A stretch of 64,000 nt of DNA from assembly GCA_964030475.1 (NCBI GenBank), contig CAXIPT010000004.1, positions 3,394,535-3,458,534 on the forward strand. The letters are read 5' to 3'. Source of the stretch: Tethya wilhelma. Its lineage: Eukaryota; Porifera; Demospongiae; Tethyida; Tethyidae. Positions 44,583-55,159 of the stretch are shown here, piece by piece; within the stretch, counting starts at the first letter, position 1; each line of letters starts with the position of its first letter. Below the pieces are notes generated by a model that saw nothing but the letters and a program-made list of their open reading frames with translations, had not been told where the DNA came from and searched no databases. The position numbers and the translations under genes are program-made.

Positions 44583-45100
44583 GAATGCTAGCAGTGATAT
44601 AACGTTTGAAGTCGGAAATGGAGAATCAAGATTTTCCTCATATTGAGTACAACTTGGTGTTTTGTATGTACGTACTACACTGGATCCAAGACAAGGAAGC
44701 TGTTTTTGAACAGGTGGCAAGACATTTGAGTCCAGGAGGTCAGTTTGCATTCTTGGTAGGTCTGGACATGCCTCCCATAGCTCAGGAGATGTCCAGTCTC
44801 ATGTCGGATGAGAGAAGAGATGAAATACTCTACAGGAAACATTTCTTTGTGCCTGAAACCACCTATGAAGAGATGGCAGCTGCAAACGGACTTAGAGTGA
44901 CTCTAAAAGAACTACATTCAGACGTTCGGACATTTCCAAATGTTGAAAGCATCATTCAATTTTGGTTTGCTACAACATATGGTGTTTTTGACCCAGCTGA
45001 TGCTGACCAAGATGCATTAGAGGTGTTCAAAACAAAGTACAGCAAAGTTCAACCTCAGTTTGTTGCAAAAATGGCATACTTTGTTCTAACTATGCAATAG
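44583..45100 (+). pseudogene. 5'-truncated methyltransferase (copy of member 1)
   Basis: From NASSDITFEVGN onward this nearly matches member 1 at 29721, ending FVLTMQ. Motif I and the SAM-binding N-terminal half are absent. A small insertion near 44625 shifts the frame between the first piece and the long open frame from 44606. The C-terminal half is almost unchanged, pointing to recent duplication. Confidence 0.88.
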
Positions 45101-45679
45101 ATATTTTAATGTTGTAAAATATGGAGCCAATTACTGTGTATAGTTATCAGGATAATTAACACAAAAATTAATGTTATACAGGCATTTAATAACTCAACTA
45201 TTATTACCGTAGTTTGACTAATATTCGCATTGGGGAAATTTTCGTACACGTCACCGTGTGCGAAAATTAAACACTTCAATTTTGACAACCATTACCAATA
45301 TTAATATGTAGACACTGCGTAAGTATGAAAATTAAACAGACAAATATTTACAGAATATTTTCAATGCAAAAATACCTCAAACTACAGTAGGTTAACTGGC
45401 ACAACATAATTCATGCATACTCTGATAAATACGTAAATGTGACCTCAATAGCACATGTGCAATAACTTTACACCAGAACTATAAGGCTTCATGGTTGTTG
45501 AGTGTAAAATTATGCATGTATTAATTGTGCATAGCTTTATATGTACAGCATATCTGATTCAGTGTGTAGGAGTACAAAATAGTTAGAGTAATGAGGAATG
45601 CAGAGTTGAACTGAGTTATATATCCTCATACATTGTGCATGACCACGAAGAGGATATCAGATTCTTTTTCAAGCAGAAA
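45101..45679. other. spacer upstream of two-exon methyltransferase
   Basis: At about 45210-45290 a GGGGAAATTTTCGTACACG/CGTGTGCGAAAATTAA pair resembles the GAAAATTT element ends. No exon is recognised. Confidence 0.4.
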
Positions 45680-46611
45680 ATGCTAAGACAAAAGCTAAGT
45701 TGTGTGCAGCTAACAGCAAGAGCATTCCACAGAAACCTTCACTCTTATACTTCATGTAAGTACTATATGTACATTAAACTTATCAATATACACAGCAGCA
45801 TCAATATTATTTATATATTAACTTTGGTATAATTACATTTTCTGTTCAAACATCTATAGCAAGGGTCACACAGCAGTCTCAAGCTTTATTGTATAACAAT
45901 TATGAAAAAATTACAATTCAACAGTTGCAAGAGGACTTAAAAGTCTTAAACCAGCTTAATTTTTCAAAGATTACAAAAGTTCTTGATCTAGGGTGTGGCA
46001 CTGGGAATATCACATATAAGTTAGCACAGAAAGTGGGGTCAAAAGGTCAAGTGATTGGAGTGGATTGTGACAAGGAACGCATTGCAATAGCAAATGCAAC
46101 AAATTATCATTCTAATCTTACCTTCTTTGTGGGAAATGAGCACACTTTTCCTCAGGACCAATATGATATGGTCTTTTGTCGCTATGTGACTCATTGGTTT
46201 GAAGATAAACAAGCAGCATATGCAAATGTTTGCAAACATATTCGACTAGGAGGGTGGTTTGTAAACATTGCAATCGAAAATCCCCCAGCTATTTCAGAGG
46301 AAATATCAGGACTCATGGGAAAAGAAAGACATGCTGCAATAAATAAGAATTACCATTATTGTCCAATAGAGTTTTATGATCACCTTGCTACAAACAACAG
46401 GCTAAGTATAGTATTGAAAGAAAGGGATTTTGATGTACTCGTGTATCCAACTCCAGATGATGCCCTTACAGCCTGGATGGCTATCACTCATGGAGACTTC
46501 AACCCCAAGCTAGCAGATCAAGATCAATTGGCCAGATTTAAAGAAAAGTATAACGGGAAACAAATTGAATGGAAAGTTCCTATTGTACGATATATTTTAA
46601 CCAAATATTAA
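45680..46611 (+). CDS. two-exon SAM methyltransferase with putative mitochondrial presequence
   Basis: Exon 1 is 45680-45755, the donor is GTAAGT at 45756, the acceptor CTATAG ends at 45859, and exon 2 is 45860-46611; phases agree. Exon 1 encodes MLRQKLSCVQLTARAF followed by HRNLH, which has several Arg/Lys/His, no acidic residue and hydrophobic spacing, as in mitochondrial targeting peptides. Exon 2 carries SQALLYNNYEK, VLDLGCGTGN, GVDCDKERIAIA, YDMVFCRYVTHW, LGGWFVNIA, and the end HGDFNPKLADQ...YNGKQIEWKVPIVRYILTK. About 275 residues in total. Location in the mitochondrial matrix is inference. The exon-1 ATG could also be read from 45635, which would add acidic residues and spoil the presequence. 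Confidence 0.8.
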
Positions 46612-47057
46612 ATGCTGAGTGCATATTTGGCCCAATGCAATAATATTATTATTGCATACCTATTTCAAATTCTGCTGAGTTGCGATTATTCATATATATA
46701 GTTTAAATTATTCTTCTAATTATACTACACTTATGTTATCAACACTCCATGTACATAACATGCAATCTGCAATGCATTCCTACACTTAAAATTTCGCCAT
46801 ATTATAATATCTAGTGTAATGAGCTATAAACTATCCTACATAACTATGTCATTGACCATATATAAACTATACCATAATTCCACCATACTATAATATCTAA
46901 CAGAATGTAATGAGCTATAAACTATCCTACATAACTATGTCATTGACTATAAACCACAACGACATGCATTCTCTTGAAGCCCTCCTTCTCCCCCAACACA
47001 CACACTCACTCATACAAAAATTAACGTAATAACTGGATGTACGCCATTATCACAAAC
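46612..47057. repeat. spacer with a ~100-bp tandem duplication
   Basis: At 46799-46955 the block TAATATCTA...GTAATGAGCTATAAACTATCC...TATGTCATTGAC occurs twice in direct orientation. No gene is seen. Confidence 0.7.
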
Positions 47058-48032
47058 ATGGACACACCCAAAGAAGACACTTTGAAGAAAGCAACTACTG
47101 TAGATCCCCTTCAAATAAAAAGTAAGTTCATGCAATAACTAAGACATCAAGAAGACAACACCATGCATTCAGCAATATTCTTATAATTGAGATCGAAATA
47201 ATTAAAGTAACAACACTTGTAAGCTAAAGCTGTATTAATGGCCAATTTCATTACAGGTCTGCAGTGGAGAAGCAGAGATGGGAAAGATAGCCAGTCTCCC
47301 GCAGCACTGTACAACCAACACCACATTATTGTTGCTACAAAACAGTTGCAAGATGATTTCAAAGTACTCAACCAAATCAATTTTGCTACAATTACTAAAG
47401 TTCTTGATCTAGGGTGCGGTACTGGAAATACTACAACATTGCTAGCTGACAAAATTGGGTCAAAAGGTCAAGTGATTGGAGTTGACCCAGATAAAGAGCG
47501 TATCAAAGTAGCAAATGTAGCAAATAAGCACTCCAATGTGACATTCCTTGTCGGAAATGGACAAACCTTCCCCAAGGACGAGTATGATCTTATATTTTGC
47601 CGCTACGTTACACACTGGATTGAAAACAAGGATGCTGTATTCGAAAATGTTAAAAAAAATCTTAAACAAGGAGGAAAATTTGTCATCATAGCAATCATAC
47701 GTCCAGCATTGGTATCAGATGAAATAACGCAATTGATGGGCAAAGAAACACAAGCTACAATTGACAAAAACTTCTATTACTGCTCATCTGAGGTATATGA
47801 TCAACTTGCTATAAAGTATGGCTTTAGTTTAACATCTAAACAAGAGGATTTTGATATCATGACTTACCCAACTCCAGATGATGCTCTTACCGCCTGGATG
47901 GCTATCACTCATGGAGCCTTTAACCCCAAGCTAGCAGATCAAGATCAACTGGCAAGATTTAAAGAAAAGTATAATGGGAAACAAATTGAATGGAAGTTGA
48001 CCGTTACACGTTATATTCTAACCAAACCATGA
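47058..48032 (+). CDS. two-exon SAM methyltransferase (array member 6)
   Basis: Exon 1 is 47058-47121 (MDTPKEDTLKKATTVDPL...), the donor is GTAAGT, the acceptor TTACAG ends at 47256, and exon 2 is 47257-48032, joined in phase. The catalytic exon has VLDLGCGTGN, GVDPDKERIKVA, YDLIFCRYVTHW, KQGGKFVIIA, and the end HGAFNPKLADQ...YNGKQIEWKLTVTRYILTK. Exon 2 is closely related to that of the gene at 45680, but exon 1 is unrelated, with acidic residues and no targeting look. The pair thus differs mainly in the N-terminal exon. Reading from the ATG at 47238 without splicing would replace the N terminus with MANFIT. Confidence 0.8.
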
Positions 48033-48551
48033 TTATAAACGATCATTTCTGAATGAAAGTATAGTCTGTAGTGACTTGATAATTTGTATTTAATTGATAT
48101 ACTTACATGTAGTACCTTCACACACTGCATGCGCTCTGGAACTTATGCATACATGTCTTACAATATCACGCTATTTGTTAAACACCAACTTTGATTAACT
48201 TATGAAAAATGGTTATAAGATGACTATAATAGACCATAAATAAGTACAATTAAATTTTTCCATTACTCTATACAAGCTATATGTCTGCTGAGAAAATTAT
48301 TGATAATATAAATGAAACACTCAATCGAAAAAGGAACTGAAGTGACTCTCATTTAGGCCTTGATAGATTATGCCAGCATAATTTCGAGCATAATAGGTAC
48401 TCTTGAGCATCAAGAATAATGCTAGCAGAATAGGCTCAATTTGTGACTATACCAGCATAATGGGCTTGTATTTTGTTGGATTAGCAACATTTGACTGGAT
48501 TGAATTCCCTCTAGAGTTAATGCACTCTTTGTGAGTGAGTCAACTTGCTTC
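48033..48551. other. spacer up to assembly join
   Basis: Several imperfect copies of a CAGCATAATxxGC word lie around 48370-48470. No gene is seen. Confidence 0.4.
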
Positions 48552-48552
48552 N

Positions 48553-48656
48553 GTTGGTTCAGTAAACGTAATCTGCCTCAGTAGTTTGTGATCTTCACTT
48601 CTTGAACAGTTACGAGCAATAACAAAGTCTTGGTGGTACAATTCTGCTTGATTCAT
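48553..48656 (-). pseudogene. methyltransferase N-terminal fragment, inverted
   Basis: On the minus strand the first ~34 codons read MNQAELYHQDFVIARNC and then ...LLRQITFTEPT, nearly identical to those at 34968 and 35863. The fragment runs into the 'n' at 48552, so the rest of this copy may be missing from the assembly. Confidence 0.85.
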
Positions 48657-48772
48657 TTTGTTGCCGAGCGCCTGTCACGCTCAGTTAGGCCTATAGAAAT
48701 GCAATTAGTTCTAACGTGACGTCACGTCATTTCGAATGCAATTTTGTTCTGGTAAAGATCGTTACTTTAATC

Positions 48773-48808
48773 ATAGATATTATACACTACGTAGTGTATA
48801 ATATCTAT
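48773..48808. repeat. perfect 36-bp palindrome
   Basis: ATAGATATTATACACTAC is followed immediately by its exact reverse complement. It could be the fused arms of a small fold-back element, with no spacer. Confidence 0.9.
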
Positions 48809-48846
48809 GCTTTAATAGCATAGTATAGTAGCTTGATAACTTGAAC

Positions 48847-49233
48847 CAGGAGCTCATGAGGGCCGTAGGCCCGAAGGAGCGATTAACATCGTGTTTTACA
48901 TCTCGTAAAAAAAGTTGTATTATTTCCATATATGTGAAGTCCTGTAATTAATGCTAAGTGTTCAGTCTAAGTGGTGCATGTACTGGTAAGGTTTCTGTGG
49001 TTACCTCATGACCACACTTAGTACTAGATCTACTCCTTATAATATCAGTATAGTAATGTTTACATTATCAGTACTTAACTCAAGTACCACCCAAGGCTGT
49101 AGTTGGTTCGAGCTCATCCCTTTGTGTATCCATATAAGGAAGCGCTTTTGCTACAAACCTATTACGATGTCTGGAACGCAATACTATACGATGTTAATCG
49201 CTCCTTCGGGCCTACGGCCCTCATGAGCTCCTG
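48847..49233. mobile_element. MITE-like element with 46-bp inverted termini
   Basis: The end CAGGAGCTCATGAGGGCCGT... (48847-48892) is the reverse complement of 49188-49233. The flanks share the direct repeat CTTGAAC (7 bp) on both sides. The interior has no conserved frame. CAG-type ends and a 7-8-bp duplication suggest a hAT-like non-autonomous element. Confidence 0.8.
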
Positions 49234-49866
49234 CTTGAACGTAACAGAGCGCTCGATCTGTGATTTTAGAGTAGATTATACTTCTGTTTTTGTGCAAGAG
49301 TAACAGCTAGAACGAATGCAAAGGCAAAGAAGACTCCTATCCTAGAGAGAAACAGCTGATAATCATCATCTGCATGACCTGGCACTGAAGTGAGCCTGCA
49401 TACAAAGCTAACATTCAAGTCAGTTATCATCAGTTTGTGCTCAAAGTTGGTTCAACACATTCTGGTTCTCTGGACCCCTTTTCAAGTAGCTAAGTCATTT
49501 AGGGAGTACGTAAGTATAAGTAAGTTAGGAGAACAAAAAAATGACACTATTGTGGCTTCCCACTAGCGCTCTCTACGAATGCTGAGACTGGAAAGTCATC
49601 TTGGCAAGTTTTAGGCCTTGCATGCAGTTGGTAGTCTGTCATTGAGACCCTCTGAACAGTTTAATTTTGTTTGACTAGATGGACCAGCATTTTGTATTGT
49701 GTCTATGGGACAGTCGGCCCATTCCTACTATACGTACTACCGTGTGTACGATTTATAACAATGGTATGGCATCACATATCAATGGTGCATACAAGTGGTG
49801 AATTCAAAGCTAGCGCGAGGCACTATTTTGCACAATGTGTACTCCTAGTTTATGAATACATATTCA
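49234..49866. other. spacer, nothing recognised
   Basis: No exon or repeat recognised. Confidence 0.35.
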
Positions 49867-49972
49867 TGCAAATTGTCCATTTATTTCCTAGTCGCACCTC
49901 TACGAAGCAATAGACTGTACTCCAGTCTACATCGATATGGGTGCGACTAGGAAATAAATGGACAATTTGCAT
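49867..49972. mobile_element. fold-back element, ~31-bp arms
   Basis: The arms ATGCAAATTGTCCATTTATT... and its complement enclose about 45 bases with GAAGCAATAGACTGTA. The sequence matches the terminal part of the AATCGCACC element, so this may be a minimal derivative of it. Confidence 0.8.
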
Positions 49973-50085
49973 AAAGTTTGTCATTGCAACTTCAAACTGC
50001 ATACAGAAGCTAACAATAAGCTACTCTACATGCCTACTGCCTCAAATCTCGCTTGCATCTACCGTAGATGGCAGAATTCAGTAAN

Positions 50086-50186
50086 AAGTGGACAAGGAAG
50101 GATTGGAAAAGTTCAAACTGAAGTACAAAGGAAAGAAAATGGAATGGAAGTTACCAGTGGCACGATGCATTCTCACAAAGAACTAA
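50086..50186 (+). pseudogene. methyltransferase C-terminal fragment after assembly join
   Basis: Encodes VDKEGLEKFKLKYKGKK and then MEWKLPVARCILTKN with a stop, like members 35863 and 57839. It starts at the 'n' at 50085. The body of the gene may be in the missing sequence. Confidence 0.85.
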
Positions 50187-50224
50187 TAATGTTATAATAA
50201 TACAATATTACAGAAGCCGAGAGT

Positions 50225-50495
50225 GACCATTCACATTCACAATCAATTCTACCAGTTCAACAATATATTCAAACATTCAGGTCCACATTCATGATCAATT
50301 GTAAATGTATTCACGTATTCATGTTCACATTCACGATCAATTCCACCATTTCAACCATGTAGTCACAAATTTGGGTTCATATTCACTATCAATTCTAAAT
50401 GTATCCATGTTCACATTTGATCAGTTCAGCAATGTATTCACTCATTCAGGTTCATCAGTTCTATAGTCAGTTCAACAACGTATTCTGAATCACAC
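50225..50495. repeat. imperfect minisatellite
   Basis: Repeated words ATTCACxTTCACATTCAC, GATCAATTCTA and CAGTTCAACAAxGTATTC in about four degenerate units of roughly 65 bases. Confidence 0.65.
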
Positions 50496-50520
50496 ATTAA
50501 TGTTAGCCACATTAATGTTC

Positions 50521-50560
50521 GACAAAGTTTACCTCTGTAGGGCAGAGGTAAACTTTGTCA
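50521..50560. repeat. 17-bp hairpin
   Basis: GACAAAGTTTACCTCTG and its exact complement are separated by four bases. A strong stem, probably a fold-back remnant. Confidence 0.8.
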
Positions 50561-50650
50561 ATATTAAAATGGCTGACCATGGAGTGGCCTATTCTATTGC
50601 ACTTTCTAGCAATTCATGCAGTAAGGGATGACCTAGTCATTTAGTATGCT

Positions 50651-50811
50651 ACAAGAGACTACTCATCAACAGATTTGGACAACCAATATAACCCAGAAAC
50701 ACAGGCTAAGCAATACAGTAAGCTTTCAACTCTATTTCAAGCACAAAAAGGAATTGATTTTATCAATCGTTTGTCTCTGAGAGAGGGGATGAAGGTTCTT
50801 GACCCTGGCTA
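50651..50811 (+). pseudogene. methyltransferase 5' fragment cut by a repeat element
   Basis: Encodes YNPETQAKQYSKLSTLFQAQ, then FINRLSLREGMKVLDPG and stops matching where CACCTAACTTATTG begins. It is homologous to the N terminus of member 1 (29721). The DNA of its last ~45 bases is repeated after the element at 51416, so the gene was split or the repeat caused a duplicated join. Confidence 0.8.
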
Positions 50812-51412
50812 TCACACCTAACTTATTGTTCTCCATTGAAGAGACCTCATTTCCATTAAGTGGTACCAAACTTTAGGTAGTAGCACTCATGGGCAGGACA
50901 GAAATCAAGTTGGAAAATGATGGTTGATACGTAATAGTCATGTTTTTTAAAAATTATCCCTGAAAAGCTACCTTGGTTTGTGCAGACTTGAAACCCTGCC
51001 CCCTCACCTACAAGGCTTCCTGCATGACGTCATTAAGTGGAGGCTGGAAAAATCTATAATAATTGGAAAAAATCATTAAATTTCAGAAAGGAGCTCAAAA
51101 ACACCCTGAAACTTACACTTGTAAGCTAGAAAATCTGGGAATAAAAAGTTCAATCCATATTTCGAAAGGGGTACCTGTCCTGATTGCAAATACACACCAA
51201 AGTCAACATAATCCTCGATATCAAGTGATCAATTATTAATCAACCACCAATTATCACATTTTCACTTGATTCTACTAGCTACTGTATATAGATGCAAGTG
51301 AGATTCGAGGTGATAGATACGTATTGTTAGTTTCTGTATACAGTTTAACGACACAACAGCCAATATCATACAAATTGTCCATTTATACAGTCTATTGCCT
51401 TGTGGAAGTGCG
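50812..51412. mobile_element. AATCGCACC-type repeat element, copy 2
   Basis: About 600 bp, starting CACCTAACTTATTGTTCTCC and ending TTGTGGAAGTGCGATT. The ends are inverted relative to one another (AATCGCACC / GTGCGATT, seen complete in the copy at 52336). No coding frame. It lies between the two halves of a methyltransferase sequence and next to the 'n' near 51415. Confidence 0.75.
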
Positions 51413-51415
51413 ATT

Positions 51416-52110
51416 TGGAGAACTCACATGCATANAATCGTTTGTCTCTGAGAGAGGGGATGAAGGTTCTTGACCTTGGCTGTGGAACTGGTAACCTTAC
51501 TGCTGAATTAGCACAAAGAGTAGGGGTCACAGGTCATGTCGTGGGAGTCGATTCTAACGAAGCACTAGTTAAGGTAGCAAAAATAATCATATATACTAAC
51601 ACAAACATCACATTTGCTGTTGCAGGCGGAGAAACGTTCCCTGAAGACAAGTATAATATGGTCTTTTGCACCTATGTCCTTCACTGGATACCTAACAAGA
51701 AGGTTGTGTTTGCAAAAGTTGCTGGGAATTTGTCTTCAGGAGGTCAATTTGCACTTTCGGTTGCACTTGTTATATGCCAACATTGGCTAATGAAATGGCA
51801 AATCTATTGCCTCAAGAGAAGAAGAAAAAATTTCTGAGTACACTATCATTTGTACCAGAAAAAGAATATGAAGTCATGGCAGAAGCAAACGGGCTTAAAG
51901 TCAGCTCTAAGGAGAAGCATCATAATGTACAAACTTTTGACAATCTCAAGCATTTCATGGAGTTCTATATTGCATCTGTGAATGAAGTTTTCAACCCAGC
52001 TGATATTGAAGACGATGCATTAGCATTACTCCACAGAAAATACACCCGAATTCAACCTCAACAATTATTATAATGTGAACATTGTTTACTATGTACTGAC
52101 AAAGGAATAA
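51416..52110 (+). pseudogene. methyltransferase pseudogene (member-1 type)
   Basis: NRLSLREGMKVLDLGCGTGN, GVDSNEALVKVA, YNMVFCTYVLHW and LSSGGQFAL are present. A frameshift near 51770 then moves to a second frame with MPTLANEMANLLPQ through VFNPADIEDDALALL. A third shift before the end moves VYYVLTKE out of frame (stop near 52110). The start codon is lost behind the join. It is inactive as it stands. Confidence 0.85.
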
Positions 52111-52335
52111 GCAAAACTTTAATTGTCATTTGTCAGCCCACAAAAAACTTACAATTTGTTATGTACAGGGCAACCTTCCACCCCCCCCCCAACCCACCCC
52201 CATCCCTCAATAACTATAACATTAGTGGGGGGAGGGGGTTGTGCATGCATGGTCATAAATTCAAATTACCAAGTTAGACAGACCCGGCCTATACCAATAT
52301 TTGCGATGTTTACCTAAAGAACTTTCACTAGTTCA

Positions 52336-52877
52336 ATCGCACCTAACTTATTGTTCTCCATTGAAGAGACCTCATTTCCATAAAGTGGTACCAAACTTTA
52401 GGTAGTAGCACTCATGAGCAAGACAGAAATCATGTTGGAAAATGATGGTTGATATACGTAATACTCATATTTTTTAAAAATTATCCCTGAAAAGCTATAC
52501 CTTGGTTTGTGCAGACTTGAAACATTGCCCCCTCACCTACAAGGCTTCCTGCATGACTTCATTAAGTGGGGCTGGAAAATCTATAATTGGAAAAAATCAT
52601 CAAATTTCAGAAAGGAGCTCAAAAACACCCTGAAACTTACACTTGTAAGCTAGAAAATCTGGGAATAAAAAGTTCAATCTTCATTCAACTGATATTTCAA
52701 AAGGGGTACCGGTCCTGATTGCAAATGCACACCAAAGTCAACATAATCCTTGATATAAAGTAATCAATTATTAATCAACCACCAATTATCACATCTTCAC
52801 TTGATTCTACTAGCTACTGTATATAGATGCAAGTGAGATTCAAGGTGATAGATACGTATTGTTAGTTTCTGTATACA
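52336..52877. mobile_element. AATCGCACC-type repeat element, copy 3, left part
   Basis: A direct repeat of 50812-51360 starting AATCGCACCTAAC. It is interrupted at 52877 by the TAGCCTCG composite element and resumes at 53572-53653 with GTTTAACGACACAACAGC..., as in the uninterrupted copy. Confidence 0.85.
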
Positions 52878-52886
52878 GTTTAACGA

Positions 52887-53571
52887 TAGCCTCGTCCCCA
52901 GGCCCTCTGCGTGCTACTATTGTTGATTTATTACGTTGACGATCTTTACCAGATGATTTTATTTAAGCACGCAGAGGGCCTGGGAAACGAGGGTAGACGC
53001 ATGGTAGACAAGTGATTTTGCGCGTGGGCAGGACTGCTTAGACTGCCCACGTATTTTGCATATGACATCATCAGTTTGTGAATAATTTTGTGAGCCAATG
53101 CTGCGCGCTAGCGCTTTGGCCTGGAGCTAGACTACAAGCGCAGCCAATCTGAGCTTGAAGGCCAGATGACAGAAGTCAAAAGATCAAGACCAGACAAAAC
53201 AGCCAAGTAAACATAAATTTGGACTTAGTTTGACCTTAGATATGAGTGATATGTCCAGACATCGGTTCTTTTTGCGCAAACTTTCTTGCTGCTTTGAGAC
53301 ATTTTGGCAGGCATTGCCTAGCGCAGTGCTGTGCTACTCTGCCAAAAAACGCTGCTCTTTTGTCTTGCTTCGCGGGCTTGTGCACAAGAAAAAATCTTCA
53401 AGTCTTGCTTGCGGTTAGGCCGCCTACGCTACAAGTTTTCTGATGTCATTCACGTGATTTCGTTCACCAGGCCTTCTGCGTGCTAAAAAATTACGAAAAT
53501 GGTAAAGATCGTCAACTTAATAAATCAATACTACTAGCATGCAGCACGCAGAAGGCCTGGGAACGAGGCTA
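52887..53571. mobile_element. composite TAGCCTCG element inserted in another repeat
   Basis: This 685-bp insertion is flanked by the direct repeat GTTTAACGA (52878-52886 and 53572-53580). The pre-insertion sequence is preserved in the copy near 51330. The two ends are themselves ~110-bp elements in opposite orientation (52887-52997 and about 53465-53571), each with GGCCTTCTGCGTGCT-like arms and a shared GATCTTTACC core. The ~465 bases between them have no recognised gene; the short frame at 53230-53418 has no known match. Confidence 0.85.
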
Positions 53572-53653
53572 GTTTAACGACACAACAGCTAATATCATAC
53601 GAACTGTCCATTTATACAGTCTATTGCCTTGTACAAGTGCGATTTGGAGAACT

Positions 53654-54376
53654 CATGCGCATGCATGATTTAATACAGCAATGGTTGGCATAACAAAAAA
53701 TGTAGGGAAGTACTTGCACACTATCAGGGGAGTCCTCTGGGAATGTACCCACACTATGTCAGTACCATACCAAACCATAACTTCCTTCTATGCTACATAT
53801 TCCATCAAGAATTTAATTGTGGTGGCCTAAACATGTACTGCTGTAATAAGGCTTCAAGGTATGGCAATGGATCATGGCTAGGCAATTTCAAGTATGGACT
53901 TCGTTATTATTATATTATAGCTATGATTCGTCTTGTTTTTGATTCTGCTATGGTACCAGCATCTAGAAACAAGCATCAGAGACATCATCCAAAGACTGAC
54001 TGAAAACACAAATTAACTTAAAGAGTGAATATTACGTGTATGATCATTGTTCCACATGCAATGTCATGTGAAGTATATGCAAGCATCTAAGAATTATTTT
54101 TGTACACAATGTCATTGAGCAGTCTATACAACCTTTCAGACTAATAACACAGGCATGTACCCTACATACAATAAACAACATTCCTGACTAATTGCAGTGA
54201 ATACATGAAGGTGACCTTCGATCACCAGCAATGATCAGGAGATATATATGTATAGTTACATGATCAATCATTTAGATTTTGTAGGTGCCTTAGAACATAT
54301 ATTTTAGATAGATTCAAGAGGAGTGTATAGGCTATACCTTGGAAGTAATATAACTACAGTCACAATATATAATATT
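53654..54376. other. spacer upstream of a methyltransferase
   Basis: An 86-codon open frame (53743-54003) has no recognisable motif and is probably chance. GAAGGTGACCTTC near 54207 is a near-palindrome also found upstream of the close paralogue at 61039. Confidence 0.4.
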
Positions 54377-55159
54377 ATGGAGAAATTTACAATCAGTCAA
54401 GATCATACTGAGTTCAGCTCTTCCCAAGCTGAAAGTTATCAAAAGCTTATTAAAGAAGAAAGTAAGCAGTCTGGAGGTCGTTCTCAATTGTTGAACCAGC
54501 TACAAATCACCAAAGGGAGTAGAATTCTTGACCTTGGGTGTGGAGATGGGACGATAACAGTGTTACTAGCAGAAAGGGTAGGACCAGAAGGGTGCGTCAT
54601 TGGTGTGGATCCAGATGAGGAACAAATCAAGCTTGCAAAGGAAACTCACAAACAATCTAATGTTACATTTCTTGTTGGAGATGACCAAAGCTTTCCCGAA
54701 GACAAGTTATATGACATGATCTTTTCAAGCTATGTTCTACACTGGATCAAAGACAAACGAACAGCATTTCTGAAAATGTCTAAAAACATTATTCAAGGAG
54801 GAAAATTGGTAATTGTTGTGCCAATTGGAGGGCTACCAATTGAAGATGAAATGACACAACTGATGGATTCTGAAGGAAAAGATTTGATTAGAGGAAATTT
54901 CCATGTTGTTTCAGCTGAGACTTACAATCAATTGGCAGAAGAAAATGGGTTTCAGACAACCCTTTTTGACAAAGGCTTTGACATAACAAATTATCCTACT
55001 CCTAAAAGCTTACTAGATGCCTGGATGGCCATCACTCATGGAGCTTTCAATCCTGAGCGAGCAGATCAAGTCAGCCTGGTTAAGTTTAAAGAGAAGTACA
55101 AGGGTAAACCAATTGAATGGAAGGTTCCAGTACTACGTTGTGTATATACCAAAATGTAA
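54377..55159 (+). CDS. class I SAM-dependent methyltransferase (array member 7)
   Basis: An intact frame of 260 residues from the ATG at 54377 (the frame is open from 54323, but paralogue alignment favours this start). Motif I is ILDLGCGDGT (Asp replaces the usual Thr/Pro), then GVDPDEEQIKLA, YDMIFSSYVLHW, IQGGKLVIVVPIGG, and the end HGAFNPERADQ...YKGKPIEWKVPVLRCVYTK. It forms a subfamily with 61039-61827, sharing GDGT, FSSYVLHW and the VPIGG strand. No targeting peptide is seen. Confidence 0.9.
   Translation: MEKFTISQDHTEFSSSQAESYQKLIKEESKQSGGRSQLLNQLQITKGSRILDLGCGDGTITVLLAERVGPEGCVIGVDPDEEQIKLAKETHKQSNVTFLVGDDQSFPEDKLYDMIFSSYVLHWIKDKRTAFLKMSKNIIQGGKLVIVVPIGGLPIEDEMTQLMDSEGKDLIRGNFHVVSAETYNQLAEENGFQTTLFDKGFDITNYPTPKSLLDAWMAITHGAFNPERADQVSLVKFKEKYKGKPIEWKVPVLRCVYTKM

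Noticed and set aside
53743..54003. 86-codon + strand frame
   Set aside because: No known motif, and it sits in repeat-rich spacer.
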